A DNA stretch of 64,000 bases, taken from the NCBI RefSeq assembly GCF_029227915.1, contig NC_079888.1, positions 806,001 to 870,000 of the forward strand, read 5' to 3'. Of this stretch, positions 22,934-35,739 are shown in pieces. Below the pieces are notes generated by a model that saw only the letters and a list, made by a program, of their open reading frames with translations, was not told the DNA's origin and searched no databases. A program made the translations under genes and the position numbers. How positions within the stretch are numbered: the first letter of the stretch is position 1; the number at the start of each line of letters is the position of its first letter. The DNA is from Hydractinia symbiolongicarpus. Taxonomy: Eukaryota; Cnidaria; Hydrozoa; Anthoathecata; Hydractiniidae.

Positions 22934-24421
22934 ACCACCGGGTCCAGTGTAATCGCTGAGTTCCGGCAATCATGTCAAATTAAGAAGATTGTCATTCCTT
23001 GGATACCAAGTGACTCATTTATCACATTTAGCAGGTCACAATCCAGAATCAGTTCAATTAAGTCCCACAGTCAATTGTTTTACTTTTAAAAGCGATACAA
23101 CTTAGTAATACCGGAAGAAATCGCTAAATATATGTTGGTATGAGTCTTTGACGCAACCGTTGTAACTCAAACGGATTGAAACCGTTAGAAAGTCAATGAA
23201 ATCTAATTTTTGAAACTGTCTCTATTTCTTCAGCGCGAACTAACGGCTAGGATTGGTCCCACAGTAAAAAATGACATATTTATCTTAATTTTTAAATAAA
23301 GCGCTCCCACAGCGCCCAGTGTAATCGCTGAGTTCCGGCAATCATGTCGAGTTAAAAAGAATGTTATTTCTTGGAGTCCAATTGGCTCCTTTATCACATT
23401 TATAAGATGACAGTCCAGAATCAGTTCAATTAAGTCCCACAGTCAATCGTTTCACTTTCAAAAGCGATACCACTTAGTAATATGGAAAAAAAACACTTAA
23501 TACATGTTGGTACGGATATGTGAAGCAACCGTTTTAACTCAAACGGATTGACACCGTTAGAAAGTCAATGAAATGTAGTTTGTGAAACTAGCTCTATTTC
23601 TTGAGCGTGAACTAACGGATAGGATTGGTCCCACAGTAAAAAATTACTTATTTATCGAAATTTTTAAATAAAGCGCTACCACAGGGTCCAGTGTAATCGC
23701 TGAGTTCCGGCAACCATGTCGAGTTAAAAAGAATGTTATTTCTTGGAGTTCATATGGCTCATTTATCACATTTACAAGGTCACAGTCCAGAAACAGTTCA
23801 ATTAATTCCCACAGTCAATCGTTTCACTTTTAAAAGCGATACAACTTAGTAAGATCGGAACAAATCGCTAAATACATGTTGGTACGAATACGTGACGCAA
23901 TCGTTGTAACTCAAACGGATTGACACCGTCAGAAAGTCAATGAAAAGTAGTTTTTGAAACTGTCTCTGTTTTTTCAGCGCGAACTAACGGCTAGGATTGG
24001 TCCCACAGTAAAAAATGACTTATTTATCTAAATTTTTAAATGAAGCGCTACCATAGTGTCCAGTGTAATCGTTGAGTTCCGGAAATCATGTAGAGTTAAA
24101 AAGAATGTTATTTCTGGGAGTCTAATTGGCTCATTTATCACACTTATAAGGTCACAGTCCAGAATCAGTTCAATTAAGTCCCACAGTCAATCGTTTCACT
24201 TTTAAAAGCGATACAACTTAGTAATATCAGAAAAAATCGCTAAATACATGTTGGTACGAATGTGTGAAGCAACCGTTGTAACTCAAACGGATTGACACCG
24301 TTAGAAAGTCGATGAAAGGTGGTTTTTGAAACTGTCTCTATTTCTTCAGCGTGAACTAACGAATAGGATTGATCCCACAGTAAAAAATGGCTTATTTATC
24401 CAAATTTTTGAATGAAACGCT
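22934..24421 (+). repeat. Region C tetramer unit, copy 2 (1488 bp)
   Basis: Starts inside are 23086, 23457, 23830 and 24202. The copy repeats 21446-22933 at offset 1488, including GGATACCAAGTGAC, CCGTTTTAAC, the unusual AACTAGCTCTATTTCTTGAG and CATAGTGTCC. The few differences seen include TTTGTGAAACTAG against TTTTTGAAACTAG, GCAATCGTTG against GCAACCGTTG, and CCGGAAATC against CCGGCAATC. It ends in a T monomer with GAATGAAACGCTACTAAAGG, which is the intact form of the sequence broken at 22930. Confidence 0.82.
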
Positions 24422-26435
24422 ACTAAAGGGTCCAGTGTAATCGTTGAGTTCCGGCAATCATGTCGAGTTAAAAAGAATGTTATTTCTTGGAGTCCAATTG
24501 GCTCATTTATCACCTTTATCAGGTCACAGTCCAGAATCAGTTCAACTAATTCCCACAGTCAATCGGTTCACCGTTAAAAGCGATACAACTTAGTAATATC
24601 GGAACAAAATCACTAAATACATGTTGGTACGAATATGTGAAGCAACCGTTGTAACTCAAACGGATTGACACCGTTAGAAAGTTAATGAAAGGTAGTTTTT
24701 GAAACTGTCTCTACTTCTTCAGCGCGAACTAACGGCTAGGATTGGTCCCACAGTAAAAAATGATTTATTTATCTAAATTTTTAAATAAAGCGCTACCAAA
24801 GGGTCCAGTCTAATCGTTGAGTTCCGGCAATCATGTCGAGTTAAAAAGAATGTTATTTCTTGGAGTCCAATTGGCTCATTTATCACATTTATAAGGTCAC
24901 AGTCCGGAATCAGTTCAATTAAGTCCCACAGTCAATCGTTTCACTTTTACAAGCGATACAACTTAGTAATATCGGAAAAAACGCTAAATACATGTTGGTA
25001 CGAATATGTGAAGCAACCGTTGTAACTCAAACGGATTGACACCGTTAGAAAGTCAATGAAAGGTAGTTTTTGAAACTGTCTCTATTTCTTCAGTGCGAAC
25101 TACCGGATAGGATTGGTCCCACAGCAAAAAAATGACTTATTTATCTAAATTTTTAAATGAAGCGCTACCACAGGGTCCAGTGTAATCGTTGAGTTCCGGC
25201 AATCATGTAGAGTTAAAAAGAATGTTATTTCTGGGAGTCTAATTGGCTCATTTATCACACTTATAAGGTCACAGTCCAGAATCAGTTCAATTAAGTCCCA
25301 CAGTCAATCGTTTCACTTTTAAAAGCGATACAACTTAGTAATATCAGAAAAAATCGCTAAATACATGTTGGTACGAATGTGTGAAGCAACCGTTGTAACT
25401 CAAACGGATTGACACCGTTAGAAAGGCTATGAAAGGTGGTTTTTGAAACTGTCTCTATTTCTTCAGCGTGAACTAACGAATAGGATTGATCCCACAGTAA
25501 AAAATGGCTTATTTATCCAAATTTTTGAATGAAACGCTACTAAAGGGTCCAGTGTAATCGTTGAGTTCCGGCAATCATGTCGAGTTAAAAAGAATGTTAT
25601 TTCTTGGAGTCCAATTGGCTCATTTATCACCTTTATCAGGTCACAGTCCAGAATCAGTTCAACTAATTCCCACAGTCAATCCGTTCACCGTTAAAAGCGA
25701 TACAACTTAGTAATATCGGAACAAAATCACTAAATACATGTTGGTACGAATATGTGAAGCAACCGTTGTAACTCAAACGGATTGACACCGTTAGAAAGTT
25801 AATGAAAGGTAGTTTTTGAAACTGTCTCTACTTCTTCAGCGCGAACTAACGGCTAGGATTGGTCCCACAGTAAAAAATGATTTATTTATCTAAATTTTTA
25901 AATAAAGCGCTACCAAAGGGTCCAGTCTAATCGTTGAGTTCCGGCAATCATGTCGAGTTAAAAAGAATGTTATTTCTTGGAGTCCAATTGGCTCATTTAT
26001 CACACTTATAAGGTCACAGTCCAGAATCAGTTCAATTAAGTCCCACAGTCAATCGTTTCACTTTTAAAAGCGATACAACTTAGTAATATCAGAAAAAATC
26101 GCTAAATACATGTTGGTACGAATGTGTGAAGCAACCGTTGTAACTCAAACGGATTGACACCGTTAGAAAGTCGATGAAAGGTGGTTCTTGAAACTGTCTC
26201 TATTTCTTCAGTGTGAACTAACGAATAGGATTGATCCCACAGTAAAAAATGGCTTATTTATCCAAATTTTTGAATGAAGCGCTACCACAGGGTCCAGTGT
26301 AATCGCTGAGTTCCGGCAATTATGTCGAGTTAAAAAGAATGTTATTTCTGGGAGTTCAATTGGCTCATTTATCACATTTATCAGGTCACAGTCCAGAATC
26401 ATTCCAACTAAGTCCCACAGTCAATCGTTTCACTT
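24422..26435 (+). repeat. Block of B-type monomers inside region C (T-U-V-T-U-T/R)
   Basis: After the end of the T begun at 24202, starts are 24574 (U), 24947 (V), 25319 (T), 25691 (U) and 26064 (hybrid T front, R back with TTCTGGGAGTTCAATT and AATCATTCCAAC). The markers are the same as in region B. The T monomers here share GAATGAAACGC instead of GAATGAAGCGC. The U at 25691 begins TCAATCCGTTCACCG, a variant repeated at 29773. GAAAGGCTATGAAAGG near 25422 is private. The block corresponds at offset 5212 to 29414 and following. Confidence 0.78.
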
Positions 26436-28296
26436 TCAAAAGCGATACCACTTAGTAATATGGAAAAAAAACACTTAATACATGTTGGTACGGATATGTG
26501 AAGCAACCGTTGTAACTCAAACGGATTGACACCGTTAGAAAGTCAATGAAAGGTAGTTTTTGAAACTGTCTCTATTTCTTCAACGTGAACTAACGGATAG
26601 GATTGGTCCCACAGTAAAAAATTACTTATTTATCGAAATTTTTAAATAAACCGCTACCACAGGGTCCAGTGTAATCGCTGAGTTCCGGCAATCATGTCGA
26701 GTTAAAAAGAATGTTATTTCTTGGAGTTCAATTGGCTCATTTATTACATTTACAAGGTCACAGTCCAGAAACAGTTCAATTAATTCCCACAGTCAATCGT
26801 TTCACTTTTAAAAGCGATACAACTTAGTAAGATCGGAACAAATCGCTAAATACATGTTGGTACGAATACGTGACGCAATCGTTGTAACTCAAACGGATTG
26901 ACACCGTCAGAAAGTCAATGAAAAGTAGTTTTTGAAACTGTCTCTGTTTTTTCAGCGCGAACTAACGGCTATGATTGGTCCCACAGTAAAAAATGACTTA
27001 TTTATCTAAATTTTTAAATGAAGCGCTACCATAGTGTCCAGTGTAATTATTGAGTTCCGGCAATCATGTGGAGTTAAAAAGAATGTTATTTCTTGGAGTC
27101 AAATTGGCACATTTATCACATTTATAATGTCACAGTCCAGAATCAGTTCAATTAAGTCCCACAGTCAATTGTTTCACTTTTAAAAGCGATACAACTTAGT
27201 AAGATCGGAAAAAATCGCTAAATACATGTTGGTACGAATATGTGAAGCAACCGTTGTAACTCAAACGGATTAACACCGTTAGAAAGTCAATGAAATGTAG
27301 TTTTTGAACCTGTATCTACTTCTTCAGCGCGAACTAACGGCTAGGATTGGTCCCACAGTAAAAAATTACTTATTTATCTTAATTTTTAAATAAAGCGCTC
27401 CCACAGCGCCCAGTGTAATCGCTGAGTTCCGGTAATCATGTCTAGTTAAAAAGAATGTTATTTCTTGGAGTCCAATTGGCTCATTTATCACATTTAGAAG
27501 ATGACAGTCCAGAATCAGTTCAATTAAGTCCCACAGTCAATCGTTTCACTTTCAAAAGCAATACCACTTAGTAATATCGAAAAAAAAACACTTAATACAT
27601 GTTGGTACGGATATGTGAAGCAACCGTTGTAACTCAAACGGATTGACACCGTTAGAAAGTCAATGAAAAGTAGTTTTTGAAACTGTCTCTGTTTTTTCAG
27701 CGCGAACTAACGGCTAGGATTGGTCCCACAGTAAAAAATGACATATTTATCTAAATTTTTAAATAAAGCGCTACCACAGGGTCCAGTGTAATCGTTGAGT
27801 TCCGGCAATCATGTCGAGTTAAAAAGAATGTTATTTCTTGGAGTCCAATTGGCTCATTTATCACAATTATAAGGTCACAGTCCAGAATCAGTTCAATTAA
27901 GTCCCACAGTCAATCGTTTCACTTTCAAAAGCGATACCACTTAGTAATATCGAAAAAAAACACTTAATACATGTTGGTACGGATATGTGAATCAACCGTT
28001 GTAACTCAAACGGATTGACACCGTTAGAAAGTCAATGAAAGGTAGTTTTTGAAACTGTCTCTATTTCTTCAGCGTGAACTAACGAATAGGATTGATCCCA
28101 CAGTAAAAAATGGCTTATTTATCCAAATTTTTGAATGAAACGCTACTAAAGGGTCCAGTGTAATCGTTGAGTTCCGGCAATCATGTCGAGTTAAAAAGAA
28201 TGTTATTTCTTGGAGTCCAATTGGCTCATTTATCACCTTTATCAGGTCACAGTCCAGAATCAGTTCAACTAATTCCCACAGTCAATCGGTTCACCG
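26436..28296 (+). repeat. Region C pentamer c2-c3-c4-c5-c6 (T-type tail)
   Basis: Starts are 26436 (c2), 26808 (c3), 27180 (c4), 27551 (c5) and 27924 (c6 front). c4 has GTTTTTGAACCTGTATC. c5 has TTCAAAAGCAATACCAC and TCTGTTTTTTCAGCG. c6 has GTGAATCAACCG. The same five recur at 31647-33508 at offset about 5212, with shared private variants such as TCAACGTGAACTAACGG, TTTATTACATTTAC, AAATTGGCACATTTATC and GTCTAGTTAAAAAG. The last monomer turns into T-type (TAACGAATAGGATTGATCCC) midway. Confidence 0.8.
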
Positions 28297-30902
28297 TTAA
28301 AAGCGATACAACTTAGTAATATCGGAACAAAATCACTAAATACATGTTGGTACGAATATGTGAAGCAACCGTTGTAACTCAAACGGATTGACACCGTTAG
28401 AAAGTTAATGAAAGGTAGTTTTTGAAACTGTCTCTACTTCTTCAGCGCGAACTAACGGCTAGGATTGGTCCCACAGTAAAAAATGATTTATTTATCTAAA
28501 TTTTTAAATAAAGCGCTACCAAAGGGTCCAGTCTAATCGTTGAGTTCCGGCAATCATGTCGAGTTAAAAAGAATGTTATTTCTTGGAGTCCAATTGGCTC
28601 ATTTATCACATTTATAAGGTCACAGTCCGGAATCAGTTCAATTAAGTCCCACAGTCAATCGTTTCACTTTTACAAGCGATACAACTTAGTAATATCGGAA
28701 AAAACGCTAAATACATGTTGGTACGAATATGTGAAGCAACCGTTGTAACTCAAACGGATTGACACCGTTAGAAAGTCAATGAAAGGTAGTTTTTGAAACT
28801 GTCTCTATTTCTTCAGTGCGAACTACCGGATAGGATTGATCCCACAGTAAAAAATGGCTTATTTATCCAAATTTTTGAATGAAGCGCTACCACAGGGTCC
28901 AGTGTAATCGCTGAGTTCCGGCAATTATGTCGAGTTAAAAAGAATGTTATTTCTGGGAGTTCAATTGGATCATTTATCACATTTATCAGGTCACAGTCCA
29001 GAATCATTCCAACTAAGTCCCACAGTCAATCGGTTCACCGTTAAAAGCGATACAACTTAGTAATATCGGAACAAAATCACTAAATACATGTTGGTACGAA
29101 TACGTGACGCAATCGTTGTAACTCAAACGGATTGACACCGTCAGAAAGTCAATGAAAAGTAGTTTTTGAAACTGTCTCTGTTTTTTCAGCGCGAACTAAC
29201 GGCTAGGATTGGTCCCACAGTAAAAAATGACTTATTTATCTAAATTTTTAAATGAAGCGCTACCATAGTGTCCAGTGTAATCGTTGAGTTCCGGCAATCA
29301 TGTAGAGTTAAAAAGAATGTTATTTCTGGGAGTCTAATTGGCTCATTTATCACACTTATAAGGTCACAGTCCAGAATCAGTTCAATTAAGTCCCACAGTC
29401 AATCGTTTCACTTTTAAAAGCGATACAACTTAGTAATATCAGAAAAAATCGCTAAATACATGTTGGTACGAATGTGTGAAGCAACCGTTGTAACTCAAAC
29501 GGATTGACACCGTTAGAAAGTCGATGAAAGGTGGTTTTTGAAACTGTCTCTATTTCTTCAGCGTGAACTAACGAATAGGATTGATCCCACAGTAAAAAAT
29601 GGCTTATTTATCCAAATTTTTGAATGAAACGCTACTAAAGGGTCCAGTGTAATCGTTGAGTTCCGGCAATCATGTCGAGTTAAAAAGAATGTTATTTCTT
29701 GGAGTCCAATTGGCTCATTTATCACCTTTATCAGGTCACAGTCCAGAATCAGTTCAACTAATTCCCACAGTCAATCCGTTCACCGTTAAAAGCGATACAA
29801 CTTAGTAATATCGGAACAAAATCACTAAATACATGTTGGTACGAATATGTGAAGCAACCGTTGTAACTCAAACGGATTGACACCGTTAGAAAGTTAATGA
29901 AAGGTAGTTTTTGAAACTGTCTCTACTTCTTCAGCGCGAACTAACGGCTAGGATTGGTCCCACAGTAAAAAATGATTTATTTATCTAAATTTTTAAATAA
30001 AGCGCAACCAAAGGGTCCAGTCTAATCGTTGAGTTCCGGCAATCATGTCGAGTTAAAAAGAATGTTATTTCTTGGAATCCAATTGGCTCATTTATCACAT
30101 TTATAAGGTCACAGTCCGGAATCAGTTCAATTAAGTCCCACAGTCAATCGTTTCACTTTTACAAGCGATACAACTTAGTAATATCGGAAAAAACGCTAAA
30201 TACATGTTGGTACGAATATGTGAAGCAACCGTTGTAACTCAAACGGATTGACACCGTTAGAAAGTCAATGAAAGGTAGTTTTTGAAACTGTCTCTATTTC
30301 TTCAGTGCGAACTACCGGATAGGATTGGTCCCACAGCAAAAAAATGACTTATTTATCTAAATTTTTAAATGAAGCGCTACCACAGGGTCCAGTGTAATCG
30401 TTGAGTTCCGGCAATCATGTAGAGTTAAAAAGAATGTTATTTCTGGGAGTCTAATTGGCTCATTTATCACACTTATAAGGTCACAGTCCAGAATCAGTTC
30501 AATTAAGTCCCACAGTCAATCGTTTCACTTTTAAAAGCGATACAACTTAGTAATATCAGAAAAAATCGCTAAATACATGTTGGTACGAATGTGTGAAGCA
30601 ACCGTTGTAACTCAAACGGATTGACACCGTTAGAAAGTCGATGAAAGGTGGTTCTTGAAACTGTCTCTATTTCTTCAGCGTGAACTAACGAATAAGATTG
30701 ATCCCACAGTAAAAAATGGCTTATTTATCCAAATTTTTGAATGAAGCGCTACCACAGGGTCCAGTGTAATCGCTGAGTTCCGGCAATTATGTCGAGTTAA
30801 AAAGAATGTTATTTCTGGGAGTTCAATTGGCTCATTTATCACATTTATCAGGTCACAGTCCAGAATCATTCCAACTAAGTCCCACAGTCAATCGGTTCAC
30901 CG
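28297..30902 (+). repeat. Second block of B-type and hybrid monomers inside region C
   Basis: Starts are 28297 (U), 28670 (V front, T/R back), 29041 (S-like front, c3 back from about 29100), 29414 (T), 29786 (U), 30159 (V) and 30531 (T front, R back). In the hybrid at 28670, AGTGCGAACTACCGG is followed by GATTGATCCCAC, so the switch lies within about 15 bp around GGATAGGATTG. The order T-U-V starting at 29414 repeats the order starting at 24202, 5212 bp (14 monomers) upstream. Confidence 0.76.
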
Positions 30903-33508
30903 TTAAAAGCGATACAACTTAGTAATATCGGAACAAAATCACTAAATACATGTTGGTACGAATATGTGACGCAACCGTTGTAACTCAAACGGATTGACAC
31001 TGTTAAAAAGACAACGAAATGTAGTTTTTGAAACTGTCTCTATTTCTTCAGCGTGAACTAACGGATAGGATTGGTCCCACAGTAAAAAATGACTTATTTA
31101 TCGAAATTTTTAAATGAAGCGCTACCACCGGGTCCAGTGTAATCGCTGAGTTCCGGCAATCATGTCAAATTAAGAAGATTGTCATTCCTTGGATACCAAG
31201 TGACTCATTTATCACATTTAGCAGGTCACAATCCAGAATCAGTTCAATTAAGTCCCACAGTCAATTGTTTCACTTTTAAAAGCGATACAACTTAGTAATA
31301 CCGGAAGAAATCGCTAAATATATGTTGGTATGAGTCTTTGACGCAACCGTTGTAACTCAAACGGATTGAAACCGTTAGAAAGTCAATGAAATCTAATTTT
31401 TGAAACTGTCTCTATTTCTTCAGCGCGAACTAACGGCTAGGATTGGTCCCACAGTAAAAAATGACATATTTATCCTAATTTTTAAATAAAGCGCTCCCAC
31501 AGCGCCCAGTGTAATCGCTGAGTTCCGGCAATCATGTCGAGTTAAAAAGAATGTTATTTCTTGGAGTCCAATTGGCTCCTTTATCACATTTATAAGATGA
31601 CAGTCCAGAATCAGTTCAATTAAGTCCCACAGTCAATCGTTTCACTTTCAAAACCGATACCACTTAGTAATATGGAAAAAAAACACTTAATACATGTTGG
31701 TACGGATATGTGAAGCAACCGTTGTAACTCAAACGGATTGACACCGTTAGAAAGTCAATGAAAGGTAGTTTTTGAAACTGTCTCTATTTCTTCAACGTGA
31801 ACTAACGGATAGGATTGGTCCCACAGTAAAAAATTACTTATTTATCGAAATTTTTAAATAAACCGCTACCACAGGGTCCAGTGTAATCGCTGAGTTCCGG
31901 CAATCATGTCGAGTTAAAAAGAATGTTATTTCTTGGAGTTCAATTGGCTCATTTATTACATTTACAAGGTCACAGTCCAGAAACAGTTCAATTAATTCCC
32001 ACAGTCAATCGTTTCACTTTTAAAAGCGATACAACTTAGTAAGATCGGAACAAATCGCTAAATACATGTTGGTACGAATACGTGACGCAATCGTTGTAAC
32101 TCAAACGGATTGACACCGTCAGAAAGTCAATGAAAAGTAGTTTTTGAAACTGTCTCTGTTTTTTCAGCGCGAACTAACGGCTAGGATTGGTCCCACAGTA
32201 AAAAATGACTTATTTATCTAAATTTTTAAATGAAGCGCTATCATAGTGTCCAGTGTAATCATTGAGTTCCGGCAATCATGTGGAGTTAAAAAGAATGTTA
32301 TTTCTTGGAGTCAAATTGGCACATTTATCACATTTATAATGTCACAGTCCAGAATCAGTTCAATTAAGTCCCACAGTCAATTGTTTCACTTTTAAAAGCG
32401 ATACAACTTAGTAAGATCGGAAAAAATCGCTAAATACATGTTGGTACGAATATGTGAAGCAACCGTTGTAACTCAAACGGATTAACACCGTTAGAAAGTC
32501 AATGAAATGTAGTTTTTGAACCTGTATCTACTTCTTCAGCGCGAACTAACGGCTAGGATTGGTCCCACAGTAAAAAATGACTTATTTATCTTAATTTTTA
32601 AATAAAGCGCTCCCACAGCGCCCAGTGTAATCGCTGAGTTCCGGTAATCATGTCTAGTTAAAAAGAATGTTATTTCTTGGAGTCCAATTGGCTCATTTAT
32701 CACATTTAGAAGATGACAGTCCAGAATCAGTTCAATTAAGTCCCACAGTCAATCGTTTCACTTTCAAAAGCAATACCACTTAGTAATATCGAAAAAAAAA
32801 CACTTAATACATGTTGGTACGGATATGTGAAGCAACCGTTGTAACTCAAACGGATTGACACCGTTAGAAAGTCAATGAAAAGTAGTTTTTGAAACTGTCT
32901 CTGTTTTTTCAGCGCGAACTAACGGCTAGGATTGGTCCCACAGTAAAAAATGACATATTTATCTAAATTTTTAAATAAAGCGCTACCACAGGGTCCAGTG
33001 TAATCGTTGAGTTCCGGCAATCATGTCGAGTTAAAAAGAATGTTATTTCTTGGAGTCCAATTGGCTCATTTATCACAATTATAAGGTCACAGTCCAGAAT
33101 CAGTTCAATTAAGTCCCACAGTCAATCGTTTCACTTTCAAAAGCGATACCACTTAGTAATATCGAAAAAAAACACTTAATACATGTTGGTACGGATATGT
33201 GAATCAACCGTTGTAACTCAAACGGATTGACACCGTTAGAAAGTCAATGAAAGGTAGTTTTTGAAACTGTCTCTATTTCTTCAACGTGAACTAACGGATA
33301 GGACTGGTCCCACAGTAAAAAATTACTTATTTATCGAAATTTTTAAATAAAGCGCTACCACAGGGTCAAGTGTAATCGCTGAGTTCCGGCAATCATGTCG
33401 AGTTAAAAAGAATGTTGTTTCTTGGAGTTCAATTGGCTCATTTATTACATTTATAAGGTCACAGTCCAGAAACAGTTCAATTAATTCCCACAGTCAATCG
33501 TTTCACTT
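30903..33508 (+). repeat. Fullest region C unit, heptamer c0-c6 (~2.6 kb)
   Basis: Starts are 30903 (S front with c0 back, CTACCACCGGG), 31276 (c1), 31647 (c2), 32020 (c3), 32392 (c4), 32763 (c5) and 33136 (c6 front). This is the only place where all seven C types follow one another, so it is the best guess at the order of the C unit. The c0-c1-c2 part resembles 21225-22341, and the c2-c6 part repeats 26436-28296 at offset about 5212. Confidence 0.76.
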
Positions 33509-35739
33509 TTAAAAGCGATACAACTTAGTAAGATCGGAACAAATCGCTAAATACATGTTGGTACGAATACGTGACGCAATCGTTGTAACTCAAACGGATT
33601 GACACCGTCAGAAAGTCAATGAAAAGTAGTTTTTGAAACTGTCTCTGTTTTTTCAGCGCGAACTACCGGCTAGGATTGGTCCCACAGGAAAAAATGACTT
33701 ATTTATCTAAATTTTTAAATGAAGCGCTACCATAGTGTCCAGTGTAATCATTGAGTTCCGGCAATCATGTGGAGTTAAAAAGAATGTTATTTCTTGGAGT
33801 CAAATTGGCACATTTATCACATTTATAAGGTCACAGTCCAGAATCAGTTCAATTAAGTCCCACAGTCAATTGTTTCACTTTTAAAAGCGATACAACTTAG
33901 TAAGATCGGAACAAATCGCTAAATACATGTTGGTACGAATACGTGACGCAATCGTTGTAACTCAAATGGATTGATACCGTTAGAAAGTCAATGAAAAGTA
34001 GTTTTTGAAACTGTCTCTGTTTTTTCAGCGCGAACTAACGGCTAGGATTGGTCCCACAGTAAAAAATGACTTATTTATCTAAATTTTTAAATGAAGCGCT
34101 ACCACAGGGTCCAGTGCAATCGTTGAGTTCCGGCAATCATGTCGAGTTAAAAAGAATGTTATTTCTTGGAGTCCAATTGGCTCATTTATCACATTTATAA
34201 GGTCACAGTCCAGAATCAGTTCAATTAAGTCCCACAGTCAATTGTTTCACTTTTAAAAGCGATACAACTTAGTAAGATCGGAAAAAATCGCTAAATTCAT
34301 GTTGGTACGAATATGTTAAGCAACCGTTGTAACTGAAACGGATTGACGCCGTTAGAAAGTCAATGAAATGTAGTTTTTGAACCTGTCTCTACTTCTTCAG
34401 CGCGAACTAACGGCTAGGATTGGTCCCACAGTAAAAAATGACTTATTTATCTTAATTTTTATATAAAGCGCTCCCACAGGGCCCAGTGTAATCGCTGAGT
34501 TCCGGCAATCATGTCGAGTTAAAAAGAATGTTATTTCTTGGAGTTCAATTGGCTCATTTATCACATTTATAAGATGACAGTCCAGAATCAGTTCAATTAT
34601 GTCCCACAGTCAATCGTTTCACCTTCAAAAGCGATACCACTTAGTAGTATCGAAAAAAAACACTTAATACATGTTGGTACGGATATGTGAAGCAACCGTT
34701 TTAACTCAAACGGATTGACACCGTTAGAAAGTCAATGAAATGTAGTTTTTGAAACTGGCTCTCTTTCTTCAGCGTGAACTAACGGATAGGATTGGTCCCA
34801 CAGTAAAAAATTACTTATTTATCGAAATTTTTAAATAAAGCGCTACCACAGGGTCCAGTGTAATCGTTGAGTTCCGGCAATCATGTCGAGTTAAAAAGAA
34901 TGTTATTTCTTGGAGTCCAATTGGCTCATTTATCACATTTATAAGGTCACAGTCCAGAATCAGTTCAATTAAGTCCCACAGTCAATTGTTTCACTTTTAA
35001 AAGCCATACAACTTAGTAAGATCGGAAAAAATCGCTAAATACATGTTGGTACGAAAATGTGAAGCAACCGTTGTAACTCAAACGGATTGACACCGTCAGA
35101 AAGTCAATGAAAAGTAGTTTTTGAAACTGTCTCTGTTTTTTCAGCGCGAACTAACGGCTAGGATTGGTCCCACAGTAAAAAATGACTTATTTATCGAAAT
35201 TTTTAAATGAAGCGCTACCATAGTGTCCAGTGTAATCATTGAGTTCCGGCAAACATGTGGAGTTAAAAAGAATGTTATTTCTTGGAGTCAAATTGGCACA
35301 TTTATCGCATTTATAAGGTCACAGTCCAGAATCAGTTCAATTAAGTCCCACAGTCAATTGTTTCACTTTTAAAAGCGATACAACTTAGTAAGATCGGAAA
35401 AAATCGCTAAATACATGTTGGTACGAATATTTGAAGCAACCGTTGTAACTCAAACGGATTGACACCGTTAGAAAGTCAATGAAATGTAGTTTTTGAACCT
35501 GTACCTACTTCTTCAGAGCGAACTAACGGCTAGGATTGGTCCCACAGTAAAAAATGACTTATTTATCTTAATTTTTAAATAAAGCGCTCCCACAGCGCCC
35601 AGTGTAATCGCTGAGTTCCGGCAATCATGTCTAGTTAAAAAGAATGTTATTTCTTGGAGTCCAATTGGCTCATTTATCACATTTAGAAGATGACAGTCCA
35701 GAATCAGTTCAATTAAGTCCCACAGTCAATCGTTTCACT
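33509..35739 (+). repeat. Region C, irregular run of six c3/c4/c5/c2-like monomers
   Basis: Starts are 33509, 33881, 34253, 34624, 34997 and 35369. The monomers carry C-type marks: AGATCGGAACAAATCG, CATAGTGTCC, AAATTGGCACATTTATC, GAACCTGTCTCTAC, AGATGACAGTCC and CCGTTTTAAC. Several are mixtures of neighbouring types and I see no clean short higher-order period within this stretch. It connects the C heptamer to the hexamer series that follows. Confidence 0.7.
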
